Positions 46,060 through 55,416 of a stretch of DNA of 64,000 nt are shown piece after piece. Made by a program: the position numbers and the translations under genes. The notes beneath the pieces are model-generated. The model was given only the letters and a program-made list of their open reading frames with translations, did not search any database and was not told the origin of the DNA. How positions within the stretch are numbered: the stretch's first letter is position 1; every line of letters starts with the position of its first letter. The stretch is taken from contig NZ_AP023175.1 in NCBI RefSeq assembly GCF_013426895.1, positions 372,001-436,000 of the forward strand, written 5' to 3'. This DNA is from Paraburkholderia largidicola. Its GTDB lineage: Bacteria; Pseudomonadota; Gammaproteobacteria; Burkholderiales; Burkholderiaceae.

Positions 46060-47586
46060 ATGTCTGATAACGACGACCTCGTCGCCCGCAACGCTGTCGA
46101 ACTGCGCCGGATGATCGGCGCGAAAGAGATTTCCCCCGTCGAACTGCTCGACGCCTGCATCGAGCGGATCGAAGCCATCAACCCAGCCGTCAATGCGATC
46201 ACGGCCACCTGTTACGACGACGCGCGCAAGGCCGCAAAGGCGGCCGAGCGCAAGGTGCTCGATGGAGAATCGCTCGGGCTGCTGCACGGGTTGCCGCTCG
46301 GCGTAAAGGATCTGGAAGACACGGCGGGCCTGCTGACCACCTACGGCTCGCCGATGTCGCGCGGCCATGTGCCGTCGCACGATGTCGTGCTGGTCGAGCG
46401 GCTGCGCGCGGCGGGCGCGATTCTCGTCGCGAAGACCAACGTGCCCGAACTCGGCGCAGGCGCGAACACGCGCAACCCCGTGTGGGGCGCGACGAGCAAT
46501 CCTTTCGATCCGGAGCTGAACGCGGGTGGCTCGTCAGGCGGCTCGGCGGCGGCGCTCGCTTGCGACATGCTGCCCGTCTGCACCGGCTCCGATACGGGCG
46601 GCTCGTTGCGCATTCCCGCGTCGAAATGCGGCGTGGTCGGCTTCCGGCCGTCCGCCGGGCTCGTGCCGAACTCGCGCCGGCTGCTCGGCTGGACGCCGAT
46701 TTCCGTGGTCGGACCGATGGGCCGCGACGTCGCGGAGACGGCACTGCAACTCGCAGCGACAGCAGGCCTTTCCACGGGCGATCCACTGAGCTACGAAGTC
46801 GATCCACTCGGCTTCGCCACGCTGCCCGCGCTCGATCTCGCCACGTTGCGCGTCGGCTATACGGAAGACTTCGGCTGCTGCGACGTCGACGACGGCATCC
46901 GCGCCCTCTTCCGTTCACGCATGGCCGCGCTCGCGCCGATGGTGAAAACCTGCGAGCCCGTCCCGTTCGATCTCGGCGACGCGCATCGTGCGTTCGATGT
47001 GATTCGCGCGGAGAGCTTCGTCGCGGGTCTGCGCGACGCTTATGCGCGCGACCCGGGCGCGCTCGGTCCGAACACACGCGCGAACTACGAGATGGGCGCC
47101 GCGATGACGCTCGCCGACAGCGCATGGGCACAGGCGGAACAGACGCGTATTTTCCGGCGCTTCCAGTCCGGGTTCGAGCGTTATGACGTGATCCTCTCGC
47201 CGACCACGCCCGTTTCACCGTTCCCGTGGCGTGAGCTTTACGCGGCGCAGATCAACGGACGCGCGCAGGAGAACTACTACCGCTGGCTCGCGCTGACCTA
47301 CGTGGTGACGCTGACGACGCATCCCGCGTTGTCGCTGCCCTGCGGGGTCGATGAGGCAGGCATGCCGTTCGGCTTGCAGATCGTCGGGCCGTTTCATGGC
47401 GACCTCAAGACACTGGCCGTGGCGCGCGCCATGGAGCAGGCTTTCGACGCGAACCCCGCACTGCGCCGCCCGCGTCCCGATCTGTCGCGGCTCACACAAC
47501 CGAACCCGGCGCTGAAATCGATCGTCACCGCGCCGCCCATTTTCGATTCCACCGGCAAAGCCCAGGCCGGCATGTCATCCGTCTAA
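46060..47586 (+). CDS. Amidase (amidase-signature family)
   Basis: A 508-aa hydrolase with the full Ser-Ser-Lys triad: K83 (GLPLGVKD), cis-Ser S158 (GGSSGGSAA) and nucleophile S182 (GSDTGGSLRIPAS). It cleaves an amide to acid plus ammonia or amine. It is the second gene of the operon and lies between the transporter and RidA. The exact substrate is unknown; the neighbourhood suggests an amino acid amide or N-acyl amino acid. Confidence 0.9.
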   Translation: MSDNDDLVARNAVELRRMIGAKEISPVELLDACIERIEAINPAVNAITATCYDDARKAAKAAERKVLDGESLGLLHGLPLGVKDLEDTAGLLTTYGSPMSRGHVPSHDVVLVERLRAAGAILVAKTNVPELGAGANTRNPVWGATSNPFDPELNAGGSSGGSAAALACDMLPVCTGSDTGGSLRIPASKCGVVGFRPSAGLVPNSRRLLGWTPISVVGPMGRDVAETALQLAATAGLSTGDPLSYEVDPLGFATLPALDLATLRVGYTEDFGCCDVDDGIRALFRSRMAALAPMVKTCEPVPFDLGDAHRAFDVIRAESFVAGLRDAYARDPGALGPNTRANYEMGAAMTLADSAWAQAEQTRIFRRFQSGFERYDVILSPTTPVSPFPWRELYAAQINGRAQENYYRWLALTYVVTLTTHPALSLPCGVDEAGMPFGLQIVGPFHGDLKTLAVARAMEQAFDANPALRRPRPDLSRLTQPNPALKSIVTAPPIFDSTGKAQAGMSSV

Positions 47587-47602
47587 CCCGGCGAAATTCA
47601 CC

Positions 47603-47956
47603 ATGTCCAACGAAATCCAAAGACTGCAAACCAACGCACGTATGAGCCAGGTGGTGATTGCCAACGGCATCGTCTATCTGTCCGGCCAGGTGCCGGACAC
47701 GGCGGGCGCGTCGATCACCGTGCAGGCGACGCAAATCCTCACGCGCATCGACACGCTGCTCGCCTCGGCGAATGTCGACAAGACGCGCGTGCTCACCGCG
47801 AACGTGTGGCTCAGCGACCCGAAGCACTTCGACGAATTCAACGCCGTGTGGGACGCGTGGGTGCCGACGGGCCACGCGCCGACGCGCGCCTGCGTGCAGG
47901 CCCTGTTGATGAAGCCGGGCCTCGATGTCGAAATCGCCGTGACGGCGCTCGCATGA
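47603..47956 (+). CDS. RidA-family enamine/imine deaminase
   Basis: A 117-aa YjgF/YER057c/UK114 protein. The key Arg is in GHAPTRACVQALLMKPGLDVEI, with the YLSGQVPD block near the N-terminus. RidA proteins hydrolyse reactive imines and enamines released by PLP or flavin enzymes. It lies 17 nt after the amidase and 26 nt before an FAD amino acid oxidase, whose imine product is the likely substrate. Confidence 0.9.
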   Translation: MSNEIQRLQTNARMSQVVIANGIVYLSGQVPDTAGASITVQATQILTRIDTLLASANVDKTRVLTANVWLSDPKHFDEFNAVWDAWVPTGHAPTRACVQALLMKPGLDVEIAVTALA

Positions 47957-47981
47957 CGTCATCGCGCGAGGATATGCAGCA

Positions 47982-49214
47982 ATGAAGTTCGATACCGTCG
48001 TACTCGGTGGCGGCATGGTCGGCGTGTCGATCGCCGTGCATCTGCAAAAGCGCGGGCTGGCCGTGGCGCTCGTCGATCGCAAGGCGCCGGGCAACGAGAC
48101 GTCGTTCGGCAACGCGGGGCTGATCCAGCGCGAAGGCGTCTACCCGTATGCGTTTCCGCGCGACGCCAGCACGCTGCTGCGCTACGCGCGCAACCGCTCG
48201 CTCGATGTCCGCTACCACTTCAGCGCGATGCCGAAGCTGCTGCCGTTTCTGTACCGCTACTGGCATTACTCGCGCGCGGATCGTCATACGGCTATCGCGC
48301 GCGCGTATGCGACGCTGATCGAGCACTGCGTCAGCGAGCATCGCGCGTTGATCGACGCATCGGGCGCGCAGGCGCTCGTGCGCACGGGCGGCTGGCTGAA
48401 AGTGTTTCGCAGCGCGCGCAAGCAGGATGCCGCGCTGCGCGACGTCGAGCGCTGGCAATCCGAGTACGGCGTCACCTTCGACGCACTCGATGCAACGCAA
48501 TTGAGGCAAGCGGAGCCGTCGCTGAGCCACGCGCTGCTGGGCGCTTTGCGCTATACCGACGCCGAGTCCGTCAGCGACCCCAACGCGCTCGTCATGGCGT
48601 ATGCGCGTTACTTCGAGCAGCTTGGCGGGCGCATCTTCATCGGCGATGCGTCGACACTCGAGCCGCACTGGAGCGTCGAAACAGAGGCGGGCCGCATCGA
48701 CGCACAGTCGGCCGTGATCTCGCTCGGGCCCTGGTCGGATACCGTCAGCGCGCGCTTCGGCTACCGGCTGCCGCTTGCGGTCAAGCGCGGCTATCACATG
48801 CACTACGCGGCGCAGGACGGCGCGCGGCTGAATCAACCCGTGCTCGACACCGAGATCGGCTACATGATCACGCCGATGGCGCGCGGTATCCGCCTGACGA
48901 CGGGCGCGGAACTGGCCGCGTGCGACGCACCGGCAACCCCCGTGCAACTGGATGCAATCGAACCCATCGCGCGCGAGACCTTCCCGCTCGGCGCGCGGCT
49001 CGACGAGCGTCCGTGGCTCGGCCGCCGACCGTGCACGCCGGACATGATGCCGATCATCGGCCCCGCGACACGCCACAAGGACTTGTGGTTCGCGTTCGGC
49101 CATGCGCACCACGGCCTGACGCTCGGGCCTGTCACAGGGCGCCTGCTCGCCGAAATGATGACGGGCGCCGCGCCGGTCGCCGACCCGCATCCGTTCCGCG
49201 TCGATCGCTTCTAG
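47982..49214 (+). CDS. FAD-dependent D-amino acid dehydrogenase-like oxidoreductase (DAO/DadA family)
   Basis: A 410-aa DAO-family flavoprotein. The FAD motif VLGGGMVGVSIAVHLQKRG starts at residue 6, and the C-terminal HAHHGLTLGPVTGRLLAEMM block is typical for DadA-like enzymes. It oxidises an amine or D-amino acid to an imine that RidA would hydrolyse. Gene order suggests import, amide cleavage, then oxidative deamination. Confidence 0.87.
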   Translation: MKFDTVVLGGGMVGVSIAVHLQKRGLAVALVDRKAPGNETSFGNAGLIQREGVYPYAFPRDASTLLRYARNRSLDVRYHFSAMPKLLPFLYRYWHYSRADRHTAIARAYATLIEHCVSEHRALIDASGAQALVRTGGWLKVFRSARKQDAALRDVERWQSEYGVTFDALDATQLRQAEPSLSHALLGALRYTDAESVSDPNALVMAYARYFEQLGGRIFIGDASTLEPHWSVETEAGRIDAQSAVISLGPWSDTVSARFGYRLPLAVKRGYHMHYAAQDGARLNQPVLDTEIGYMITPMARGIRLTTGAELAACDAPATPVQLDAIEPIARETFPLGARLDERPWLGRRPCTPDMMPIIGPATRHKDLWFAFGHAHHGLTLGPVTGRLLAEMMTGAAPVADPHPFRVDRF

Positions 49215-49277
49215 CCCGGTTTGCCGCACGTGACGGCGGGCGGTACCATAGGCTCGCCATATTTCTGAGGGACAACA

Positions 49278-49859
49278 ATGAACCCCAAGGTCGACGCCTA
49301 TATCAGCAGACTCAAGCAGTGGCGTGAAGAAACCGAGAAACTCAGAGCGATCGTGCTGGCCTGTCCCGTCACGGAAGAATTGAAATGGGGCGTCCCCTGC
49401 TACACGTTCGACGACAGGAACGTCGTGCTCATTCACGGCTTCAAGGAATACTGCGCGATCCTGTTCGTCAAGGGCGCCTTGCTGGACGATCCGAAAGGCA
49501 TCCTGATCCAGCAGACGGAGAACGTGCAGTCGGCCCGGCAGGTGCGGTTCACGAGTCTGCAGGACATCGTCAAGCTGCAAGCCGTTCTGAAGACCTACAT
49601 CCGCGCGGCCATCGAAGTGGAAAAGGCCGGCCTGAAAGTGGCTCGCAAATCGACCGAAGAGTTCGAGGTTGCCGAGGAATTCCAGAACAAGCTGAACAAA
49701 ACGCCCGCGCTGAAAAAAGCTTTCGAAGCCTTGACGCCCGGACGGCAACGCGCGTACCTGCTCCATTTCTCCTCGGCGAAGCAATCGAAAACGCGCGAAT
49801 CGCGGATCGACAAATGCATGCCGCTGATTCTCGAAGGCAAAGGTCTGAACGACGACTGA
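49278..49859 (+). CDS. YdeI-like protein (DUF1801 plus OmpD-associated domain)
   Basis: A 193-aa protein. Residues 1-115 form a DUF1801-type domain (MNPKVDAYISRLKQWREETEKLR, then ELKWGVPCYTFDDRNVVLIHGFKEYCAILF). The C-terminal part (ALKKAFEALTPGRQRAYLLHFSSAKQSKTRESRIDKCMPLI) matches the YdeI/bacteriocin-protection helix pair. Its biochemical role is not known. It is monocistronic and lies between the oxidase operon and the MarR gene. Confidence 0.85.
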   Translation: MNPKVDAYISRLKQWREETEKLRAIVLACPVTEELKWGVPCYTFDDRNVVLIHGFKEYCAILFVKGALLDDPKGILIQQTENVQSARQVRFTSLQDIVKLQAVLKTYIRAAIEVEKAGLKVARKSTEEFEVAEEFQNKLNKTPALKKAFEALTPGRQRAYLLHFSSAKQSKTRESRIDKCMPLILEGKGLNDD

Positions 49860-49963
49860 GTCCGCCCGAACGTTCCCAAAGCGGCTGGCGACGGGCGACC
49901 GCCCCGCCGCCGCTCGCCCAGGAAACACACCGTAAGCGAACTTTGTAGCATTCCCTTAAAAAA

Positions 49964-50004
49964 TGTAGGTCGATAGGATGCTAACGAATAAAAATCGACA
50001 TACA
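49964..50004. promoter_or_regulatory. Candidate MarR operator of the efflux operon
   Basis: Arms TGTAGGTCGA (49964-49973) and TCGACATACA (49995-50004) are inverted with one mismatch and a 21-nt spacer, ending 10 nt before the marR start. A second dyad, TAGCAT(T)CC / GGATGCTA, starts at 49946 and ends at 49983. Confidence 0.5.
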
Positions 50005-50014
50005 ATCCCGGCCC

Positions 50015-50524
50015 ATGGTCAATCTCCACCTTCTCCGCCGCTCCGTCAGCAGCACGCTGGTCGTCGCCGCGCGCCGCTGGCGCCGCACGAGCCATAGCGT
50101 GTTGTCCGCTTACAACGTCTCGGAGGCGTGTGCGGGACCGCTGCTCACGGCCAACCGCCTCGGCGAGGCCGTGCGTCAGGTGACGCTCGCGGAGCATGTG
50201 GGGATCGAAGGCCCGTCGCTGGTGCGGCTACTCGATCAGCTGTGCGCGGCCGGCCTCGTGCGCCGCGACGAAGATCCCGACGACAAGCGCGCCAAGACCA
50301 TCACCCTCACCGATGAAGGCCGCGCCGTCACCGCGCGCATGGAAGAGCGGCTGATGGACCTGCGCGCGCGCGTGCTCAAAGGCGTGAGCCGCGAAGACCT
50401 GGAGACGACGTTGCGGGTGCTGAATGCGTTCAACGCGTCGCTGGATGCTACAGTCACTTCCGACAAGGGCGTATCCGACGAGCCAGCCGCTGCCGCACGA
50501 TCCAGCAGCAAACGCAACGCATAA
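50015..50524 (+). CDS. MarR-family regulator of the efflux operon
   Basis: A 169-aa MarR protein: QVTLAEHVGIEGPSLVRLLDQLCAAGLVRRDEDPDDKRAKTITLTDEGRAV is the recognition helix and wing. It is the first gene of a five-gene efflux operon and stops 5 nt before the FUSC gene. It probably represses the operon and responds to an aromatic acid or drug. A disordered Ser/Ala/Lys tail follows residue 148. Confidence 0.9.
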   Translation: MVNLHLLRRSVSSTLVVAARRWRRTSHSVLSAYNVSEACAGPLLTANRLGEAVRQVTLAEHVGIEGPSLVRLLDQLCAAGLVRRDEDPDDKRAKTITLTDEGRAVTARMEERLMDLRARVLKGVSREDLETTLRVLNAFNASLDATVTSDKGVSDEPAAAARSSSKRNA

Positions 50525-50529
50525 CCGCA

Positions 50530-52671
50530 ATGGTCTATCCCTCAGTCCGCGACTGGCTGTTTTCCGCCAAGACGTTCGCGGCCGCGATGATCGCGCTGTA
50601 CATCGGCCTTGCGCTGGAACTGCCCCGCCCGTACTGGGCGATGGCGACCGTCTATATCGTCTCGAACCCGTTCGTCGGCGCAACCCGCTCGAAGGCGCTG
50701 TACCGCGCGCTCGGCACCGCCCTCGGCGCGGCGGGCGCCGTGCTGATCGTGCCGCCCTTCGTCGAGTCGCCGTTCCTGTTCAGCACGATCGTCGGGCTGT
50801 GGACGGGCACGATGCTCTATGTGTCGCTGAACGACCGCACCGCGCGCAGCTATGTGTGTCTGCTCGCTGGCTACACGCTGCCGCTGATCGCGCTGCCCGC
50901 CGTCACCAATCCGACCACCGTCTTCGATCTGGCCATCACGCGGACGGAAGAGATCCTGCTCGGCATCGTGGTCGCGAGCATCGTCGGCAGCGTGGTGTTT
51001 CCGAGCCGTCTGGCGCCGACGCTGATCGAACGCACCGACGCCTGGTTTCGCGACGCCGCCTTCTACGCCAGCGAGACGCTGTCCGGCCATATTGCTGGCG
51101 CGACGATCTCGGCTTCGCGCCAGCGCCTCGCCGCGACCGTCAACGGGCTCGAATTCCTGCTGAGCCAACTGACCTACGATCACACGCGGCCCGACATCGT
51201 GCGCCGCGCGCGCGCTTTGCAAGGGCGCATGCAGATTTTCCTGCCGCTGATTTCGTCGATGGCCGATCCGCTGATCGAACTGATACGGCAGCGCGGCGCA
51301 CACGCGCCTGACGTTGAGACGCTGCTGGCGGATGTCGCAAAGTGGATCAAGGCGCCCGCGCTCGACGCAAAATACGCGGACGAGCCCGATCACGAAGCCG
51401 ACGCGCTGCGCACCCGCGTCGATGCGCTGAGGCCTTCTGCGCAGGCGCTCGCAAGCTGGGACGGCGCGCTGCTGTCGAATGCGCTGTGGCGTCTGGGTCA
51501 GGTGATCGACGTCTGGCGGGACATCCGCTGCCTGCGCACGACCATCGTTCACGAAACAGTCCTGTGGCGGCCGCACTTTCGCCACTGGCGGCTGGGCGGC
51601 ACCGAGCGCTTTTTCGACTATGGGCTGATGTTGTTCTCGACGGCCTCGGCCGTCGGTGCCGTCATCGTTGCGTGCGGTCTGTGGATCGCGTCGGGCTGGA
51701 ACGACGGCGCAGCCGCCGTCACGCTCGCCGCCGTCTCCTGCTGTTTCTTCGCGGCGCTCGACGATCCCGCGCCCTCCGTCTTCAAGTTCTTCCTTGCGAC
51801 CTGCGCGAGCGTCGTGCTGGCCGGGCTGTATGTGTTCGTGGTGCTGCCGCACGTCCACGATTTCGCGATGCTGGTGCTGATCTTCTCCGGGCCCTTCCTG
51901 ATCATCGGCACGCTGATTCCGCGCCCGCAGTTTTCGCTCGTGACGTTGCTGACGGCCGTCAACACGGCGACCTTCATCAGCATTCAGAGCGCCTACGAGG
52001 CCGACTTCTTCGTGTTCATCAACAGCAATCTGGCGGGCGTCGCGGGCTTGCTGTTCGCTTTCATCTGGACGCGCATCACGAGGCCGTTCGGCGCCGAACT
52101 TGCCGCCGGGCGGCTCACGCGTTCCGCATGGGCCGACGTCGTGGTGAGCGCCTCGACGGCCGCAATCGAAGACCAGCGCAATCTGTACTCGCGCATGCTC
52201 GACCGGCTGATGCAGCTGCTGCCGCGCCACGCGGCCTCGGATTCGCACCGCCATCCGTCGATCGAGAGCTTCCGCGACTTCCGCGTCGCGCTCAACGCGC
52301 TCGACTTGCGACGCACGCGCCGCAAGCTGACAGCCGACCTGCAAGGCTCCATCGATGACGTGCTCGCCGGCGTGCGGCAGTATTTCGAGCAATGCATCGC
52401 GCGCCGCGAACGGCAGCCGGTTCCCGCCGCGCTGATCGAAACGATCGATGCCGCCGTCGCGCAAGTGACCACGCGCAACATCGCGCAGACGCAAGGCGGC
52501 ACGCAACAGGGACCGACAGAACAAGGCGCCGCGCCCGCCCCCGCTGCGGCTTCCGGCGAGCGCTGGCTGCGCGACACGCTGCACGCGCTGGTCGGCATGC
52601 GCCTGTCGCTGTTTCCGCCGCATCCCGCGCCCGGCAGCAATCCGCCGCCCCAACCGGAGACCGCAGCGTGA
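50530..52671 (+). CDS. FUSC-family inner-membrane efflux protein (AaeB-like)
   Basis: A 713-aa protein with two membrane blocks (about 15-165 and 365-510), each with about six helices, plus two soluble helical domains. This is the fusaric acid/aromatic carboxylate efflux architecture (FUSC, AaeB). Key blocks are RPYWAMATVYIVSNPFVGATRSKALYRALGT and the second-half copy. It works with the HlyD adaptor and outer-membrane factor encoded downstream. The ribosome site is weak, so translation is probably coupled to marR. Confidence 0.9.
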   Translation: MVYPSVRDWLFSAKTFAAAMIALYIGLALELPRPYWAMATVYIVSNPFVGATRSKALYRALGTALGAAGAVLIVPPFVESPFLFSTIVGLWTGTMLYVSLNDRTARSYVCLLAGYTLPLIALPAVTNPTTVFDLAITRTEEILLGIVVASIVGSVVFPSRLAPTLIERTDAWFRDAAFYASETLSGHIAGATISASRQRLAATVNGLEFLLSQLTYDHTRPDIVRRARALQGRMQIFLPLISSMADPLIELIRQRGAHAPDVETLLADVAKWIKAPALDAKYADEPDHEADALRTRVDALRPSAQALASWDGALLSNALWRLGQVIDVWRDIRCLRTTIVHETVLWRPHFRHWRLGGTERFFDYGLMLFSTASAVGAVIVACGLWIASGWNDGAAAVTLAAVSCCFFAALDDPAPSVFKFFLATCASVVLAGLYVFVVLPHVHDFAMLVLIFSGPFLIIGTLIPRPQFSLVTLLTAVNTATFISIQSAYEADFFVFINSNLAGVAGLLFAFIWTRITRPFGAELAAGRLTRSAWADVVVSASTAAIEDQRNLYSRMLDRLMQLLPRHAASDSHRHPSIESFRDFRVALNALDLRRTRRKLTADLQGSIDDVLAGVRQYFEQCIARRERQPVPAALIETIDAAVAQVTTRNIAQTQGGTQQGPTEQGAAPAPAAASGERWLRDTLHALVGMRLSLFPPHPAPGSNPPPQPETAA

Positions 52672-52705
52672 TGCGAAATCCCTCTCTTACTTTCGGTCGA
52701 CGCAT

Positions 52706-52915
52706 ATGATCGGCGAAATCGACATTCTCGGCGTCTTCGTGCCGGCCGTGCTGGTGCTGATGTTCATCGCCTATCTGGTGAACCTGGTCGTGCGCAACGT
52801 GTTCGCGCGCATCGGCGTTTACCGCTTCATCTGGCACCGCTCCATTTTCGATCTCGGCATCTATGTTCTGGTGCTGGGGCTTGTGGTCATCGTTTCGCAC
52901 CGGTTCATAACGTGA
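52706..52915 (+). CDS. DUF1656 small membrane protein (AaeX-like)
   Basis: A 69-aa protein with two hydrophobic helices (DILGVFVPAVLVLMFIAYLV and the C-terminal LGIYVLVLGLVVIVSHRF). It always accompanies FUSC/HlyD efflux operons and is called AaeX in enterics. The role is unknown, perhaps assembly of the pump. Its stop overlaps the GTG of the adaptor gene by 4 nt. Confidence 0.88.
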   Translation: MIGEIDILGVFVPAVLVLMFIAYLVNLVVRNVFARIGVYRFIWHRSIFDLGIYVLVLGLVVIVSHRFIT

Positions 52916-53910
52916 AAAAAACCTGGTTCTCCGTCGGGCAGATCCTGCTCACTCTCATCGTCGTCGTGATCGCAGCCGCCGTGCTGTGGAAGCTGGTCGA
53001 CTACTACATGTTCGCGCCGTGGACGCGCGACGGCCACGTGCGCGCCGACGTGATCCAGGTCGCGCCCGACGTATCCGGCCTCATCACCGAGGTGAAGGTC
53101 GTCGACAACCAGCAGGTCAAGCGAGGCGAAGTGCTGTTCGTGATCGACCAGGCGCGCTATGCGCTTGCGCTGCGCAACGCGCAGGCCACCGCGCAGCAGC
53201 GCCGCGCGACGCTCGATCAGGCGCGCCGCGAAGATGCCCGCAACCGCGCGCTCGGCAATCTCGTCGCGCGTGAAGTCGTCGAAGAGACGCATTCGCGTGT
53301 CGAAACGGCGACGGCCGCGCTCGCCGACGCCGAAGTCGCGATCGATACGGCGCGCCTGAACCTGCAGCGCACGGTGATCGTGAGTCCGGTGGACGGCTAC
53401 CTGAACGATCGAGCGCCGCGCGTGGGCGAGTACATTTCGGCGGGACGCGCGGTGCTGTCGGTGGTCGACATGCATTCGTTCCGCGTCGATGGCTATTTCG
53501 AGGAAACCAAGCTGCACGGCATCGACATCGGGCAGCCTGTCGACATCAAGGTGATGGGCGAGCCGGGCGTGCTGCGCGGCCACGTGCTGAGCATCGTCGC
53601 CGCAATCGAGGACCGCGACCGCCAGCAAAGCCAGAACCTGCTGCCGAACGTGAACCCGGCGTTCAGCTGGGTGCGCCTCGCGCAACGCATTCCCGTGCGC
53701 GTCGCGCTCGACGAGATTCCCGCCGACTTCCGCATGATCGCGGGCCGCACGGCGACGGTGTCGGTGCGCGGTATCGGGCCGCCGATGGGACGCAAGCCTG
53801 CGTCGGAGGCAGCCGCCGCTTCGGCGCCCGCGGCTTCGACCACGGGTGCGGCGATCGTGGGCGTAGCGCCGTCCAGCGCCACGCATCCCGCTTCGGGCGC
53901 ATCGCAATGA
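52912..53910 (+). CDS. HlyD-family membrane fusion protein (AaeA-like)
   Basis: A 332-aa periplasmic adaptor. One N-terminal membrane anchor (about 8-30) precedes lipoyl half-motifs (VRADVIQVAPDVSGLITEVKVVDNQQVKRGEVLFVID and VSPVDGYLNDRAPRVGEYI) around a short coiled coil (about 85-140). It starts at GTG, overlapping the DUF1656 stop, and its stop overlaps the next ATG. It links the FUSC pump to the outer-membrane channel. The Ala-rich C-terminal tail is an extension. Confidence 0.92.
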   Translation: MKKTWFSVGQILLTLIVVVIAAAVLWKLVDYYMFAPWTRDGHVRADVIQVAPDVSGLITEVKVVDNQQVKRGEVLFVIDQARYALALRNAQATAQQRRATLDQARREDARNRALGNLVAREVVEETHSRVETATAALADAEVAIDTARLNLQRTVIVSPVDGYLNDRAPRVGEYISAGRAVLSVVDMHSFRVDGYFEETKLHGIDIGQPVDIKVMGEPGVLRGHVLSIVAAIEDRDRQQSQNLLPNVNPAFSWVRLAQRIPVRVALDEIPADFRMIAGRTATVSVRGIGPPMGRKPASEAAAASAPAASTTGAAIVGVAPSSATHPASGASQ

Positions 53911-55409
53911 AACGCTTCCCGTCCCTCACTGCAACGCGCGTCGGCCTGGCATGGCTGCCCGCCTTGTTGCCCATCGCGCTTGCGCTGAACGGCTGCACGA
54001 CGGTCGGCCCGAACTACAAGCTGCCCGACAATGCGGCCGTCAATGCGCCGTATGCGAACGCGACCATCGACGGCGCGGACAAGGCGCCCGTCACGCAGCA
54101 AGCCGTGCCGTCGAAGTGGTGGCGTCTGTACGACGATCCCGTGCTCGATCAGCTGGTCACCGAGGCGCTGTCGTCGAACACCGATCTGCGCGTCGCCGCG
54201 GCCAATCTCGCGCGCTCGCGCGCCCAGCTGGACTTCGCGAACGAACAGGGCGGCTTCTCCGGCAAGACGTCGGCGGCCTTCCAGCGCGCGCAGGAATCCG
54301 CCGAACAATATCTGCTGACGGAAAAGATTCCCGTCGTCAACGAAGGCGCGCTGGATCTGAGCGTGTCGTATGAGATCGATCTGTTCGGCAAGCTGCGGCG
54401 CGGCGTCGAGGCCGCGAAGGCCGACGACGAAGCCGTCGAGGCCGCAAGCGATCTCGCGCGCATCACCGTCGTTGCCGATGTCGTGCGCGCCTATGTCGAA
54501 TCGTGCTCGGCGGCCGAGGAACTGGAGATCGCGCAAAAGTCGCTGGCCTTGCAGAAGCAACGGGTCAAGCTCACGCAGCGGCTGCGCGACGCGGGCCGGG
54601 GCAACCAGCCCGATGTGACACGTGGGCAGACGCAGGCCGACACGCTCGCCGCCGACATTCCGCGCTTCGTCGCGCGCCGCCGTGCCGCGCAATACCGGCT
54701 CGCGATGCTGCTCGCACGCGCGCCGTCCGATCTGCCGCCCGCCGCCCTCGCCTGCAGCCGGCTGCCGCATCTGAAGCAGCCGATTCCCGTCGGCGATGGC
54801 GCAGCGCTGCTCAAGCGGCGCCCGGACGTGCGCCAGGCCGAACGGCTGCTGGCGGCGTCCACGGCGCGCATCGGCGTTGCCACGGCGGCGCTCTATCCGA
54901 CCGTGAGCATTGGCGCATCGGCGGGCTCGGTCGGCGTCGTCGAGGATCTGTTCGGCCCGACCACGAACCGCTGGGCGTTTGGCCCGCTGATCAGCTGGAC
55001 CTTCCCGATCAACGGCCAGCGCGCGCGCGTCCACGAAGCGGAAGCCGCGACGGGCGGCGCGCTCGCGCACTTCGACGGCGTCGTGCTGAATGCGCTGCGT
55101 GAAACGCAGACGAGCCTGTCGACGTATGCATCCGATACGACGCGCGCCGACGCATTGCGGACCGCGTACAAGTCGGCCGTGCAGTCGGCGGATGAAACGC
55201 ATCGGCTGTATGCCGCAGGCCGCGACACGTTCATCGACGACCTCGACGCGACGCGCACGCTGACGACCGTCGCCGCGCAGGTGTCGGCGGCTGAAGGTCA
55301 GGTCGCGGTCGATCAGGTGAATCTGTTCCTTGCGCTCGGCGGCGGCTGGGAAGAAGACGAAAAGAAGGACAGCAGCGCGGCCGAGAAAGGCGGCGCGAAA
55401 AGCGAATAA
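53907..55409 (+). CDS. Outer-membrane efflux lipoprotein (NodT/OprM family)
   Basis: A 500-aa TolC-fold channel. The signal peptide ends LALNGC, with a lipobox and the Cys followed by TTVGPNYKLP, the usual mature start of this family. Two outer-membrane-efflux repeats follow with heptad-rich helices, and LKRRPDVRQAERLLAASTARIGVATAALYPTVSI is diagnostic. It is the last gene of the operon and completes a tripartite pump across both membranes. Confidence 0.93.
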   Translation: MKRFPSLTATRVGLAWLPALLPIALALNGCTTVGPNYKLPDNAAVNAPYANATIDGADKAPVTQQAVPSKWWRLYDDPVLDQLVTEALSSNTDLRVAAANLARSRAQLDFANEQGGFSGKTSAAFQRAQESAEQYLLTEKIPVVNEGALDLSVSYEIDLFGKLRRGVEAAKADDEAVEAASDLARITVVADVVRAYVESCSAAEELEIAQKSLALQKQRVKLTQRLRDAGRGNQPDVTRGQTQADTLAADIPRFVARRRAAQYRLAMLLARAPSDLPPAALACSRLPHLKQPIPVGDGAALLKRRPDVRQAERLLAASTARIGVATAALYPTVSIGASAGSVGVVEDLFGPTTNRWAFGPLISWTFPINGQRARVHEAEAATGGALAHFDGVVLNALRETQTSLSTYASDTTRADALRTAYKSAVQSADETHRLYAAGRDTFIDDLDATRTLTTVAAQVSAAEGQVAVDQVNLFLALGGGWEEDEKKDSSAAEKGGAKSE

Positions 55410-55416
55410 GCGCGGA

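Noticed and set aside
47838..49928. A 696-aa open frame antisense to RidA, the FAD oxidase and the YdeI-like gene
   Set aside because: It spans three well-supported genes on the other strand and has shadow-like composition.
50542..52653. A 703-aa open frame antisense to the FUSC gene
   Set aside because: Arg/Gln/His-rich shadow; the plus strand has clear membrane segments and operon context.
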